Assembly (NCBI GenBank): GCA_018806915.1
Contig: JAGKQI010000090.1
Coordinates: 186,001-250,000, forward strand
Length of the DNA: 64,000 nucleotides
From: Phytophthora colocasiae
Taxonomy: Eukaryota > Oomycota > Peronosporomycetes > Peronosporales > Peronosporaceae
Reading direction: 5' to 3'
This document shows positions 10,488 to 19,865 of the stretch, in pieces. The notes under the pieces are model-generated. The model searched no databases. It was not told the origin of the DNA and worked only from the letters and a program-made list of their open reading frames with translations. The first letter of the stretch is position 1, and each line of letters opens with the position of its first letter. Position numbers and translations under genes: made by a program.

Positions 10488-10513
10488 CGTATCATTTCCG
10501 GGTCAACACAAAA
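10488..10513 (+). repeat. MULE left terminal inverted repeat
   Basis: Matches the reverse complement of 12642-12667 at 22 or more of 26 positions. It is followed by repeated GGTCAA words at about 10516, 10536 and 10550, a usual place for transposase-binding subterminal repeats. Confidence 0.7.
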
Positions 10514-10639
10514 CGGGTCAACGCCTATGTCAGCACGGGTCAAAGGATTTGGTCAAAAATCGTTGGTTGACCTGCCCTGTCCTGCCATTAGACAGTCAAC
10601 GCCGCAAAGCACTAGCCCCAGCTCACATGTCTTCACCAC

Positions 10640-11150
10640 ACTCCCCTTCCTCGGTCTCGACGCAGTCGTTCCCGTCCTCATCTCCACCATTACTACCGAG
10701 CCAAATCTCTCATTGTCGTCGCGGCAGCTCACCCCATCCAGGCCCTAAGTAGTCCATGTCGCGGTCGCCCAGAGCAAGACAGCGGCTCTAGTCTTTGGCG
10801 AGGAAGGCAATCGAAACGGAGCAACAATTCGCGGCTAGAGCGGCACTTTCAACGCAACCGGAGTCCACGGAATAGTAGGAGATTTCGCCGAAGCCTCAGC
10901 TCACGTCGTAGTCGGACAAGACAAAGTAGAAGCCGCAGCCCCGAGCGTCGCCGTCGGGCAAGTCGAAGCCGCATTCCGAGGCTCAGACCTTCACGAAGTA
11001 GGAGCCACAGTTCGAGACGCAGCCAGCGTTCCCGTCGGAGTAGCAGCCCTGGACGCAAGCAATCATATAGCTCGAATCAAAGCCCAAATCGCAGTACCAG
11101 TACGACACGGCAACGAGAACTCGTTGAAGGTGCAGCTGTACAAGCCGTCA
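10640..11150 (+). pseudogene. Captured arginine/serine-rich (SR-type) gene fragment
   Basis: Frame 2 is open through this region to a TGA at 11267-11269, with no ATG. It encodes dense RS/SR dipeptides (for example [15 protein letters not shown] and [19 protein letters not shown]), the composition of SR splicing-factor tails. No RNA-recognition motif is present. It joins directly to the dehydrogenase fragment in a different frame. It lies inside transposon ends, so capture is inferred. Confidence 0.5.
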
Positions 11151-11154
11151 CACC

Positions 11155-11405
11155 TACGGGACCTGGCTCTGCGTGCAGGTATCCCGCTGCAGGACCCGGA
11201 GCTTGTGCAGTTCCACCCCACGGGTATCTACGGCGCTGGTTGTCTGATCACGGAGGGATCCCGTGGTGAGGGAGGCATCTTGCGTAACGCAGTAGGTGAG
11301 CGCTTCATGGAGCGTTACGCCCCCACCGCCAATGATCTAGCGTCGCGTGATGTCGTGTCGCGTGCTATGACCATGGAGATCCGAGAGGGCCGCGGCGTTG
11401 GCAAC
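11155..11405 (+). pseudogene. SDHA: Captured succinate dehydrogenase flavoprotein (SDHA) fragment
   Basis: About 80 residues match the mitochondrial complex II flavoprotein subunit: [51 protein letters not shown] and MEIREGRG. These lie around the FAD/substrate site, including the capping-domain RGEGG segment and the catalytic arginine region. Both ends stop abruptly at unrelated sequence, so this is an internal exon-like slice of a housekeeping gene, not a gene. The full-length family is about 600-650 residues. Reading frame and conserved residues are well kept, which suggests recent capture. Confidence 0.8.
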
Positions 11406-11409
11406 CACC

Positions 11410-12090
11410 GTCCATGGTGCTGGGCATGGTTTTTCCAGGTACAACATTGGTAAAACACGAACTTCGTACAGATGCAGTGCCTACAGAAGCAAAGGTTGCA
11501 AAGCAAAACTACACTTCAAACGCAAGGAGAACGAGTATGAGTTTGACGGTGAACATTCGTGTGAACGTGGCCAGCGCAACGTGCTACCACCAGGACTTGA
11601 CGTGTCGGAAGATATGAAAGAGGCAGCTGATACGATGGCCCTTACGCGCATGGACCTTACTGCTGAGCGTATTTGGAAACAACTACGGGCTGACTTCTAT
11701 CGTGACACTTTGATGTTAGTTCAGTATGTACACGACAAGATCTGTTATATCTGTTTGGAAGAGAACGTAACTTTCACTGAGTCCGTGTGGGGATTTTTCT
11801 GGTCATACTTTCACAAAACCTAGCTAAAGACCTACAAGCCGAGTGTGTGGAACGTTCATGACGTCGTTGAAGCCATGGTTAGCCGTAAAACTAATCCCCT
11901 GGAACGGTTCAATCGTGAGATTAATGCTGCATTGCCGTCTCCTCATCCATCTCTACCTGCTTTCGCGCCATGATTCAAGGTCTCTCACAACGTTACGTAT
12001 GACATGGCTAAATGTCGAGCCAAGAAGCGTCAACGCCGCCGGTATATTGAGCCGGTAAATCTCCCTGTGTCTGTAGCTTTGGAATAGCTT
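11410..12090 (+). pseudogene. Deleted MULE transposase (N- and C-terminal parts)
   Basis: The frame at 11398-11823 carries an N-terminal zinc-finger-like region of the FLYWCH type (TRTSYRCSAYRSKGCKAKL with a downstream EHSCE), then a helical part. After the TAG at 11821-11823 the region 11830-12090 still encodes the recognisable C-terminal stretch (VVEAMVSRKTNPLERFNREINAA, then RAKKRQRRRYIEP) with frame breaks. The DDE catalytic core that normally lies between them is absent. A DNA-binding remnant might be made, but no transposition activity is expected. Confidence 0.65.
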
Positions 12091-12641
12091 TAATAAAACG
12101 ACATGCGCATGTGTTCATACTTTCACCATTATTCTACTGGTTGTTACATGCCGAGTTTTTATGTGATCAACTTTGGTCAACGTTTCGAGGTGGATCAATG
12201 GATTTGGTCAATTGACCATTTGAGACTGCGGCGGACCAAATGATACTAATGAACCTAAGTACGAATCGCGATTTAAGCACACTACTCGATAGAGCCGCGT
12301 CTTGTGCTTATTTTAAGCCCTAGTACGTCTCGAGATATTCAATAGCCGATCAGTAGTGTTCATCTAAAAAATATGTCTCCATTTTCAAGGCCCCAAAAAC
12401 TCGACATGTTTAGGTGAGTTGTCGAGTCAATATTGCTCCGTTTTTAATGTTTTGTATATTGATGGAAAGAACGTGTGAACAGCAGGTGAATAAGAGTACT
12501 TTTAAGCCATTTCCCAGTGATTTTCGGTTTCAAATTTTTGATGTCCGGTTAGGTACGATTTTTGATTGGTCAACTTCAAACGCGATTATCTCGAAAACTC
12601 TAAAAGGTGCATTAGTATCATTTTGTTTGCCGTAGTCTCAT
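12091..12641. other. MULE 3' non-coding region
   Basis: A/T-rich, no gene. GGTCAA/TTGACC words occur at about 12175, 12208-12220 and 12568. The phrase AAATGATACTAATG at 12238 resembles the reverse complement of the GCATTAGTATCATTT stretch at 12609, forming a second, internal inverted repeat. Confidence 0.45.
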
Positions 12642-12667
12642 TTTTGTGTTGACCCGTATTTGATACG
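12642..12667 (-). repeat. MULE right terminal inverted repeat
   Basis: Reverse complement of the left repeat at 10488-10513, with the same outer CGTATCA and inner CGGGTCAACACAAAA. Confidence 0.7.
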
Positions 12668-12668
12668 T

Positions 12669-13717
12669 TTATACAATTTGCTTAGATTGCCCAAGATCAG
12701 GCTTCGCTAGAAAGCACTCTTGAAGGTGTTTCCCCAACAATCTAGTAACTTCTTGCTCGTCCTGTGTGACTGCATCCTGCATCATTTCCTGGAAGTCCTT
12801 GACAATGGGATTGCTTGCGTTTGCAGTCAAATATGGTACTGGAGTCTGACGAGAATGAAACTCCATCAATGTTTTGTTTTGCAAGGCATCGTTTGCCGGT
12901 CGGATACATGCCCAACTGATCTCGTCCACATCCATTCCGCTGAAATCACCTTCTTCTTCCGAGAAAACCCTCCACACGAGCACAACGCGGTCGCTTTCGA
13001 CAAATCTTCGGCACACTAGATGCTTCATAATGGACATGGTCTTCCCACTCAGTGAAGTTTTCTGGAGGCGAAACTGAAGACCAACAGTATTTGCTATATC
13101 AGATACGCCGTGGTAAACTTCTCGGTCGATTTGGCGATGAGGAAGTGGAACGAGCTCCCACATAACTCGACTTGAGTGTACAATGGCAACAGCAGTCGGT
13201 TCCGGTGCTGGAAATAATCCACATCTCCGTTTGGCTTGTATCTGTAGGACGAGTCTGGTGACCCGATAGGAAACGATTCCATCCCAATACCTTGGAAAAT
13301 CTCATCAACTTGAGCGTAATAGTCGTCCACTTCTTGGAGATACGTTGAGTACAGCGAGGATACCGACGATTTAAGCCGGAGCCACTTGTGGTCGTCGACC
13401 GGGTGTTTAAAAGTACCATAGCGTTTAGGAGTTGCAAGGGTCAAAGCGGACTCAAAAGTGCCTTGGTGGACTCCTAAAGACTCGATATACATACCCTGAG
13501 CGTTGACCAAGGCGGAGAGACGTGAGTACTCTGCCTCTACTAGAAGTCGTTGTTCGCGCTGGTGGGTGGCCATTTCTCTCCAGAAAGTCTTGGACAGCAC
13601 CAGATCGGTGCGAGCTGTCGTGTTGCTTCCCTCCCTGGCACTGATCATGTCTTGAATTCGTGTTGACAACTCTTTCGCCTCTCTGCGTAGCCCGTCTCGC
13701 TCGTTTTTCGCGCGCAT
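12669..13717 (-). pseudogene. Subfamily A bZIP/START-like gene, truncated and frameshifted
   Basis: On the minus strand the first frame (13717 to about 13165) starts inside the basic region (MRAKNERDGLRREAKE) and includes the coiled coil, YLQEVDDYYAQVDEIF and the start of the START-like half. After RLLLPLYTQ the frame shifts, and the second frame (13163-12669) continues with MWELVPLPHRQIDREVYHG, SIMKHLVCRRF, SEEEGDFSGMDVDE and HSRQTPVPYL. The 5' end is cut exactly where the inverted-repeat arm begins (13718), so promoter and FLDEV N-terminus are missing. Its 3' end abuts the MULE right terminus (12667). Confidence 0.7.
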
Positions 13718-14279
13718 GCAAAATACACGTACCTTAGCTAGATACGTGGAGATGCTGGACCCTCGAGAAACAAATAACTCTGAAAATGTTGCGCTCGAGG
13801 ATCGAATTTACACATACACCTTCGTGCATTATCGTCTACTGTAAACTTTTACTGAGTGATGTTCACGCCAAGGTACCGGTACATGTAGCGTGACTAATCA
13901 ATGTCCTATCCACAAGTTGTGGGCCACAACAGTGAAAGTCACCTTGACAAACTGACTTGTCACACTGCAACGCGTTACGTGTATGACTCCATACCGTGAA
14001 ATGAAGCAGTTCTTGCTCAATTCAACCAAAAGTCGAAGAAGAAGACAAGGAAGCAATACTAACTGCTCTCAACCACAACGAGAAAAATGGTTGTCCAAAC
14101 CTGTGAGAAACAACTCCGACGAAGAAGACAAGGCACTTAATTAAGCTCACTCTACAACGGCATAAAATTGCACGGGAGCTTCATGTTTAAGTTAGCTGTT
14201 GGTCGTTCCGTAGTGATACTGTCAATGGACTGAGTAGACAAAAATAAAATCCAATTTAAAGTTTCGTCGGCTTGTGTCC
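13718..14279. promoter_or_regulatory. Upstream region of IFT22 copy 2
   Basis: About 560 bp, no gene, conserved in the other arm (31080-31629). It includes a TACATGTA palindrome (13880-13887). In the right arm this stretch separates IFT22 from a divergent subfamily A gene start, so it may hold promoters for both directions; here that second gene lost its promoter. Confidence 0.45.
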
Positions 14280-14989
14280 ATGGCGCCGCTCAAGATCCTT
14301 ATTGTTGGACCCAAGGAGGCCGGCAAGTCCACGGTATGTTCACACTTGATCCTGTGTTCTGCCTGGGTCTTACGCAGTTTTCGATGCGTGTCAGATTGCA
14401 AACTTCCTAGCTGAGCACTCGGATCGACTCGGGAGTCAGGAGCGCTACCAACCGACTATTGGGGTGCGGATCCTCGAGCTTGAAAAGGGAAAAGTGAACA
14501 TTGAGCTCTGGGATGTCTCGGGAGACCAGAAGTACAGTCTAATTATTTCTTGAAAATCGTGCTCTAGCTGATCACGTGTGCTTCTTACAGCTATGAAGCG
14601 TGTTGGCCTGCTGTGATGAAAGATGCGGACGGTGTCATTCTCGTTTACAGTCCAGAGTCACACGTTCACGAGAGTGAAGCCATGCTTTGGTGTGAATTTA
14701 TCCGTAAAAGGGATTTAAGTGATCTCAACTAATCACTCACTACGTGATAAATGACAGGTACGAGTGGTTTATACAAAATGCTGGCTTAGAGAGCTCGCAG
14801 AGTCTGGTGTTTGAGCACTCGACAGGTGCCAACAACACTGCTGCACCGCTGACTTCAAAATCCCGGCTTCCGAGTCATTTACGTGTTGTTGCGACAACTT
14901 TTGACACCCCCAACGTCTTCAAGAGCGAGTTCAACCGACTTGTAGCTGCTGCACAAGAGCGCCAACAATGTATGGGGAACCGCAAATGA
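14280..14989 (+). CDS. IFT22: IFT22/RABL5-like small GTPase, copy 2 (four exons)
   Basis: Exons by splice sites and homology: 14280-14333, 14395-14531, 14591-14689, 14758-14989; total 522 nt, 173 residues (human IFT22 is about 185). Exon 1 ends in the P-loop GPKEAGKST. Exon 2 gives IANFLAEHSD, PTIGVRILELE and ELWDVSGDQ, which replaces the usual DxxG. Exon 3 gives YEACWPAVMKDADGVILVY. Exon 4 gives the divergent C-terminus. The YEACWP-MKDA-GV pattern is typical of IFT22. The protein is a core component of IFT-B in flagella. It converges with the membrane-protein gene 50 bp away. Introns are 61, 59 and 68 nt. Confidence 0.8.
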
Positions 14990-15039
14990 TCCCAAGCCAA
15001 GAAGTTTAACAGTCTTGAATCCAGATTCCGCTATACCTC

Positions 15040-15762
15040 CTACACTTTAGCAGACACAGTTAGCAGAGCGATCTCCTCTTCTTTTTCGTCATCCCTGCTT
15101 CCTTCAACCTCTCCGACTACCCCAAGACCTCCATCAAACCCGTCACCACCGACTTCAAGGTCGTCGGGCGGCGGAGGATGGCTAACAGCTCGTTCTTCCA
15201 CATTTCCGTCATTTCCACTAGCATTCACTCCTTCAACTCCAGATTCAACTGGTATTTGTCTTGTGCTGCCGTAAAGAGCTTCTCGTGTAGGTGAAACTAG
15301 AGGCGCAAACACCTCTGGTGCTGAAAACACGTAACTTTCGTCACTTTGACTCATCAGTTGCTTCACTAGGAAATACAAACAGATTCCACACATTGTCACC
15401 ACCACAATGATACCGAGAAACCACCAGAGCCACAGCACTTTGTTCATCAAGTCGCTCTCACTATGGTACGGTGGCATCGCCCCGACATACGCACAAGTGC
15501 AGACATAGTCGGCTGGGGACACGTTGCAAACGGCATTTAACGGGCAGCAGCACGGCAGCTCGTGACTCGATCGGTCCATCCAAATGCCACAATACTGGCC
15601 GGGGCCATCACGAAAGGAACGAGAACAGTCTCCAGAGCTCGCACAAAGCTGACAACCTGACGGGGGTGTCATAATGTCATCAATACCCTCTGAGTTTTGA
15701 CCGGAAACCAGCCCATTCAGCAAAGTTAGCACCAAGAAAGAGCATTTCACCACCAACGTCAT
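15040..15762 (-). CDS. Cys-rich single-pass membrane protein, left-arm copy
   Basis: 240 residues from ATG 15762. Residues 1-21 are a signal peptide (LVVKCSFLVLTLLNGLVSG). The ectodomain, about residues 35-95, has ten or more cysteines in the pattern C-x2-C-x5-DCS, PGQYCG-x-W-x-DR, PCCCP-x-NAVC, C-x-C. A transmembrane helix follows (about 107-132: KVLWLWWFLGIIVVVTMCGI). The cytoplasmic tail is acidic and Gly-rich. This is an oomycete-type surface protein of unknown role; a binding or adhesion role is only a guess. It is divergent from the gene at 15997, 234 bp away. A third, more diverged paralog lies at 20447-21151. Confidence 0.75.
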   Translation of the reverse strand: MTLVVKCSFLVLTLLNGLVSGQNSEGIDDIMTPPSGCQLCASSGDCSRSFRDGPGQYCGIWMDRSSHELPCCCPLNAVCNVSPADYVCTCAYVGAMPPYHSESDLMNKVLWLWWFLGIIVVVTMCGICLYFLVKQLMSQSDESYVFSAPEVFAPLVSPTREALYGSTRQIPVESGVEGVNASGNDGNVEERAVSHPPPPDDLEVGGDGFDGGLGVVGEVEGSRDDEKEEEIALLTVSAKV

Positions 15763-15996
15763 GATTCTCTGCGAAGACCTCGTCCCAAGTGAGAATCCTT
15801 ACGATTAATAATTTAATAGGGAGAGACCAATACAATCGATTTTCAACCATGTTCGTCGACTCCAAATGAATATCATTAATACTTTCCTTGTGTCGTGGAG
15901 AGAGAAGTTAGTGGCGACCTTCGTGGTGTGAAAATATACAACATTTACAAGATGGAATAAGCAAATCCAGAAAAATTATTTATTTTGAAAGAAAAA
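15763..15996. promoter_or_regulatory. Bidirectional promoter region
   Basis: 234 bp between divergent start codons of the Cys-rich membrane gene (minus) and the unknown gene (plus). The same divergent arrangement, 258 bp, is kept in the right arm (29333-29590). It is A/T-rich near the plus-strand start. Confidence 0.4.
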
Positions 15997-17259
15997 ATGT
16001 CGACAAGAACACGAGCAGAGGCGAAGCGCCAACGCTTCTCAGGAGTTGGGGATGCCACGCATGACTCTGACCATAGTGAACTGCTCTATTCAGCTCTCAC
16101 AGCCGGCGCGTTGTGGTTTCTGGGTATGAAAGATATGGTTCAACTGCTGGGAATATGTCGGACGCTTCGACACGATAAAACTTTGAATGTAATGGCGTTG
16201 AGCAATTCCAGCGTCGGAGTGCATTTAATGCATGGCTGTAGCGGTGATTGGATGGATTTATCGTTGCAGAAACAACAAGATTCAAGTTTGCAAACTGGGG
16301 AGGAATCGATCTTCTGGTCAGGATGCAGCGAACACAATCACGTTTCAAGGAAGAAACAAGTTAACCGTCTCTTGCTGGAAGACACAGTACCTTTGGACTT
16401 TTCTAGAGGACAAGCTGCTCAGATGCTGTCGCTTATTGGCAGGATGGAGAAGAGGCTAAAGCCATTTTACAGTCGCGCGTACGTGGCCACTCCATTTGGA
16501 GAGTTCATCCGTGCTCGACCAGTTGTCGTGCCGCTGCCTGCAAGAACAGATAAAGATCCGAGTGAACGGTGGACGATGGAAGATGCTCGTGTTGCGTTGA
16601 ATTCGATGTGGGATCGATTTGGAGATGAGTTTACAGCTTCCACTTCGGAATACGTTCACGTGTCGGAGTTGGGAATGCACTGGGAAAACATCATCGTGGC
16701 CAAGCGTGATGCCAAAAAGAAGTGTAGTTTCTGCGACGCAGCGAAGAAGGCTGTGCGTGAATACAGGAGAGAAGCCAAGTCGTTAATGGACGAGTTCTCA
16801 CGCGTGCTGAAGGCCAGGCAAGTGGAGTGGCGAGCTGAAGGATTAGACGATGACGAAATACACGAACGCCGTAGTTTACTGAAGGCCGAAATGTTCCTGG
16901 AAGACTCGTACCCAGACCCGAATGCAGCGGAAAGTACCCAAGATGACATCCTCGCACATATCTGCGAGAACGACAAATTCCCTCTCGTCCCGTTCGAAGG
17001 AATGGCCCATGGACTGGAAAGAAAGAATGACGATATTTTCAACGCTCTGGCATTGGAGTGTCAAGACTTGTGCGAAGAGTTTTACCAGCCTTTGAAACAG
17101 AATTTGGCCGATGCTGTTGCCTTCAGTGGTCAGCGAGTGCATCGCTCGTGGATGGACACTGTAGGAGAAGCAGCTATTATCGGTCGCGAACTCATTGCTG
17201 GACTATCAACGAGCGGGTTCCTTGTGGGAGTGTATGCCATGAAGGCCGTGGAGAACTAA
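15997..17259 (+). CDS. Unknown 420-residue protein, intact left-arm copy
   Basis: ATG 15997 (MSTRTRAEAKRQRF) is preferred; the frame extends 4 codons upstream only via TTG. The N-terminus is basic, a possible nuclear signal. Residues about 28-60 (SELLYSALTAGALWFLGMKDMVQLLGICRTLRHD) vaguely recall an F-box-like helix bundle, but I do not assign it. The middle (about 230-300) is charged and helical with a CSFCDAAKK pair and DDDEIHERRSLLKAEMFLED. The C-terminal part may be helical. No enzyme motif recognised. The right-arm copy (28196-29332) is broken by an inversion, so this is the only intact copy here. Confidence 0.65.
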   Translation: MSTRTRAEAKRQRFSGVGDATHDSDHSELLYSALTAGALWFLGMKDMVQLLGICRTLRHDKTLNVMALSNSSVGVHLMHGCSGDWMDLSLQKQQDSSLQTGEESIFWSGCSEHNHVSRKKQVNRLLLEDTVPLDFSRGQAAQMLSLIGRMEKRLKPFYSRAYVATPFGEFIRARPVVVPLPARTDKDPSERWTMEDARVALNSMWDRFGDEFTASTSEYVHVSELGMHWENIIVAKRDAKKKCSFCDAAKKAVREYRREAKSLMDEFSRVLKARQVEWRAEGLDDDEIHERRSLLKAEMFLEDSYPDPNAAESTQDDILAHICENDKFPLVPFEGMAHGLERKNDDIFNALALECQDLCEEFYQPLKQNLADAVAFSGQRVHRSWMDTVGEAAIIGRELIAGLSTSGFLVGVYAMKAVEN

Positions 17260-17260
17260 T

Positions 17261-17645
17261 ACTGGGACAATTCTACAAAAAAATGAGCCCTACAACTTTC
17301 CTCCACCATCCCAAGCAGCAAGTACATGTAGCAGTTGCAGCAATTTGTAGAATAATCGTTTGATATAGTTTCCAGATCGGACCCGTTCCAGTATGGAACC
17401 ATAGGTGTCACTACGCCAATTCATCAGCAAACGCCTCTGGAAAACTCTGTCGCCGTGATCCGCTACGTGCAAGTTTTTGATCGCACCGCTGTCCCAACTT
17501 GATTCACGCGGGTGCACTCCAACTCTCCCAGTGTTCACCGTGTTCACCTTTCAAACCTCATAATCGAATCTAAAGGACCTTTGTATCATGTTTTTCCTGA
17601 ATCAATATTCTGGAGTGTTGGAACTTCCAACTTGGAAGGCAATTC
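17261..17645. other. Spacer between arm and Harbinger element
   Basis: Contains TACATGTA at 17323-17330. On the minus strand a frame at 17547-17290 (GTG start, 85 codons) reads like a helical C-terminus (RRLLMNWRSDTYGSILERV), but it has no ATG and no recognised family, so I do not call it. Confidence 0.3.
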
Positions 17646-17776
17646 AATAGAGGCTTTTAGCAAATTAGTTTGGTTTCTAATTTTCAAACGAAAGTTCGGT
17701 TGCTCAAAATAGGTTGAATGCGCCTTTAGCATCAAACCGAAATGTGGACAGCACCATGTGGTAGTCAAGGTCAGTT

Positions 17777-18640
17777 TTGAGGACGAATCCACTTAAGAAT
17801 AGCACAAACAAACTCGCAGGTACGAGCTCAGAAAGAAAGCTGCCGCCTAATCTAATGGTATTCCGATTCTCGAATGACCAGGATAAAGAGTTGCTGCGGG
17901 AGCTCATACGCCTCAAGCCTTTTGCAGCGGTCCGTGGTACGACACTCCGCGTATGGAGCGATGTTGCAGCTTCACTCTCATCTGCCTTTGGTGTGGAGGT
18001 CAACGTAAAGCAGATTCGTGATCGTCTCACGCTTTTGAAGCAAATATTCAAGGATTCCGAAGCCGCTTCTGCTCGAGGCAGCGGGATTGAGGAGTCGGTT
18101 GATGCTGTTAACATCCAAAGCCACTACGATGAGCGCGAAGGGCTTGTACGGGAGTATGTGGCGCTGGAAGACCACTTCAAGTCAGAGAAAAAAACAATCA
18201 AGAACAAAAAACAACAAAAGGATGAACAATTAGCCATGTGCGCTGACGAAATAGTTCGAGAAAGCGCCCGTCGCCGGGCACTTCGTGCAAAATCTGACTC
18301 CGATGATTCTGTTAGTGATTGTAGTGATCCAGACAGCAGTGTTTCTCGTAGTTCAACAGTATCAGGTGCATCATCACGAACACCACGATCGACACCAAAA
18401 CGGGTGAACGCATTTCAACAGGAGATAAAACGGCAAGAAAAACGTCAGCGACAAGAGTTTGAGCTGAAGGAACAGGAGCTCCGTCAATCACAGCTGCAAT
18501 TTGAACAACGACTCATTTTTGAAAAAGAAAGAGATGACCAACACCTTCGTTTTCAAGAGCGTCTACAGAAAAGCAATCAAGACCTCATCATTGAGTGTGC
18601 CAAGATTTTTAGTGCAGCAATCTCTCGGAAAGACAATTAA
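17777..18640 (+). CDS. Myb/SANT-like DNA-binding protein of a Harbinger element
   Basis: Up to 287 codons; the first in-frame ATG gives VFRFSNDQDKELLREL (ATG at 17855), so about 261 residues is likely. Residues after that start form a Myb/SANT-like trihelix (DKELLRELIRLKPFA, VWSDVAASLSSAF, VKQIRDRLTLL). A serine-rich, acidic linker and a long charged coiled coil (KRQEKRQRQEFELKEQELRQ) follow. In Harbinger systems the Myb-like protein binds the transposase and directs it to the nucleus and the ends. The ORF is uninterrupted although its partner transposase is deleted. It converges with the transposase remnant. Confidence 0.7.
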   Translation: MRTNPLKNSTNKLAGTSSERKLPPNLMVFRFSNDQDKELLRELIRLKPFAAVRGTTLRVWSDVAASLSSAFGVEVNVKQIRDRLTLLKQIFKDSEAASARGSGIEESVDAVNIQSHYDEREGLVREYVALEDHFKSEKKTIKNKKQQKDEQLAMCADEIVRESARRRALRAKSDSDDSVSDCSDPDSSVSRSSTVSGASSRTPRSTPKRVNAFQQEIKRQEKRQRQEFELKEQELRQSQLQFEQRLIFEKERDDQHLRFQERLQKSNQDLIIECAKIFSAAISRKDN

Positions 18641-18656
18641 AATGAATAAAATCTGC

Positions 18657-19441
18657 CTAATTGCTGTTTGTCCTCAAATATTCTCTGATATCTGGTGGTT
18701 TGACCCTGAAGTAGTCGCTTGCAGTATTCCCACCACGAGTGCATGTTATGCAATTGGTCATTAAGATACCAACGCGATACATTTGTCCAACAGGTTGTGT
18801 ACCGACACGAAGATTCGACTTGACGTCAAGTGTTCTCCAATAGTTCACCACTTGAGCGTAAGACCACTCGACAGACACTCTGCTGCGATGTGACCGCCAA
18901 ATGCTAGTAGCTTCTTATACTTGACATCGAGAAAATTCAACGTGTGCAAGAAAATGTTAGATATCCCGCTCTCAGAGCGACCGAAGTAGTTTTGTAGCTC
19001 GGTTCCACGTACAGGAGCAGCCAGCCTATACAGTAAAATGCAAAGAGCTTCGATTGCTGATGCTTTTGTTCTCTCTCTCGTTATAGTTTCAGTCAAACCC
19101 ATTAAATCAATGAGCATGACTAGTTCTGCTTTGGAAAACCTGAATCGTATGAGAGATTCATCCTCTGACACACTGTTGAAATTGAAAGGCACACGTCGGG
19201 TAGTCACCGGTTTCGCCATTGTAGCCAACTCTGAAAAGAAAACGGCAGCTTCCAGAGTATTACCAGTCTCACGGGCTTGAAGCAAGCGCTGATACATGTA
19301 CGCTGAACGATGATGACGAGGCACTCCCCGCACAGCAGTCCTCACAAACCACTTCATGTCACTGTCGAGAGCGTATGCCGTAGCTTCACCGTCAGTTATG
19401 ACAGCATCTTCCCTTGGGTCCGGCGCTTCTCTAGGATCCAT
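18657..19441 (-). pseudogene. Harbinger transposase with deleted catalytic core
   Basis: ATG 19441 starts a 198-codon frame. Its N-terminal domain is HARBI1-like: FSKAELVMLIDLMGL, then AIEALCILLYRLAAPVRGTEL and NYFGRSESGISNIF. Near 18870 it runs out of frame, and the adjacent frame (18878-18657) encodes the far C-terminus (SVEWSYAQVVNYW, GQMYRVGILMTNCITC). The DDE nuclease domain that should lie between these parts is missing, so a clean internal deletion is inferred at about 18870. Confidence 0.7.
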
Positions 19442-19865
19442 GGCAGGTGCCGCCGTTTAGCTGTGAACGGTCGCAAATTAGGTTCTTGATATAAACCGTA
19501 ATAATTAGCAATAGAACAGTAACTATAGGTTGTTTCGTCCGGTTTGGACATGTTGATTCGGTTTAACTTTCCTGTTGAGACCAGTGAATAGGGCAAGAAT
19601 GCATATGATCAAACCGGAAAAACACAAATTTCGGATTTGCTAAAAGCCTCTAATATAAATCACTCTTCACTTATCGAAATTTAATACATTTCTGAAACCT
19701 GATACAATGAATATATAAAGTGCCATTGCTTGCTTCAGAAATATGCAAACTTCAACTTTGAATCAAAATGCTCCAGCAATCGATTGCGTCGATGATCTCC
19801 GTTGACGGGAGCCATTCCTCAATCTACCAGTGTAAGAACGAATTGCAATCAAACAGCAGTCAAAT

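Larger units (their letters stand above)
10488..12667 (+). mobile_element. Mutator-like element with captured gene fragments (Pack-MULE type)
   Basis: The ends form imperfect terminal inverted repeats: 10488-10513 and the reverse complement of 12642-12667 share CGTATCA, then CGGGTCAACACAAAA, differing only in a 4-base block. Subterminal GGTCAA/TTGACC words recur near both ends. Inside, in order, are an SR-rich coding fragment, a succinate dehydrogenase flavoprotein fragment, the N-terminal FLYWCH-like part of a transposase and its C-terminal tail. The transposase catalytic core is missing, so the element would need help in trans. No clear target duplication was found next to the repeats. Confidence 0.7.
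13718..17260 (+). repeat. Left arm of large inverted duplication
   Basis: Nearly identical to the reverse complement of 28192-31629, with the last 120 bp matching the inverted piece 27828-27950. Shared order from outside to inside: 0.55-kb spacer, IFT22, Cys-rich membrane gene, 420-residue unknown gene. Homology ends at GCAAAATACACGT outside and at the stop codon of the unknown gene inside. Confidence 0.85.
17649..19651. mobile_element. PIF/Harbinger element, internally deleted
   Basis: Terminal inverted repeats of 17 bp: AGAGGCTTTTAGCAAAT at 17649-17665 and its exact complement at 19635-19651. They are flanked by a 3-bp AAT duplication (17646-17648 and 19652-19654). Length 2.0 kb. It carries a Myb/SANT-like ORF on the plus strand and a transposase on the minus strand that lacks its DDE core. 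Ends, 3-bp duplication and two-gene content all fit the Harbinger superfamily. Confidence 0.8.
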
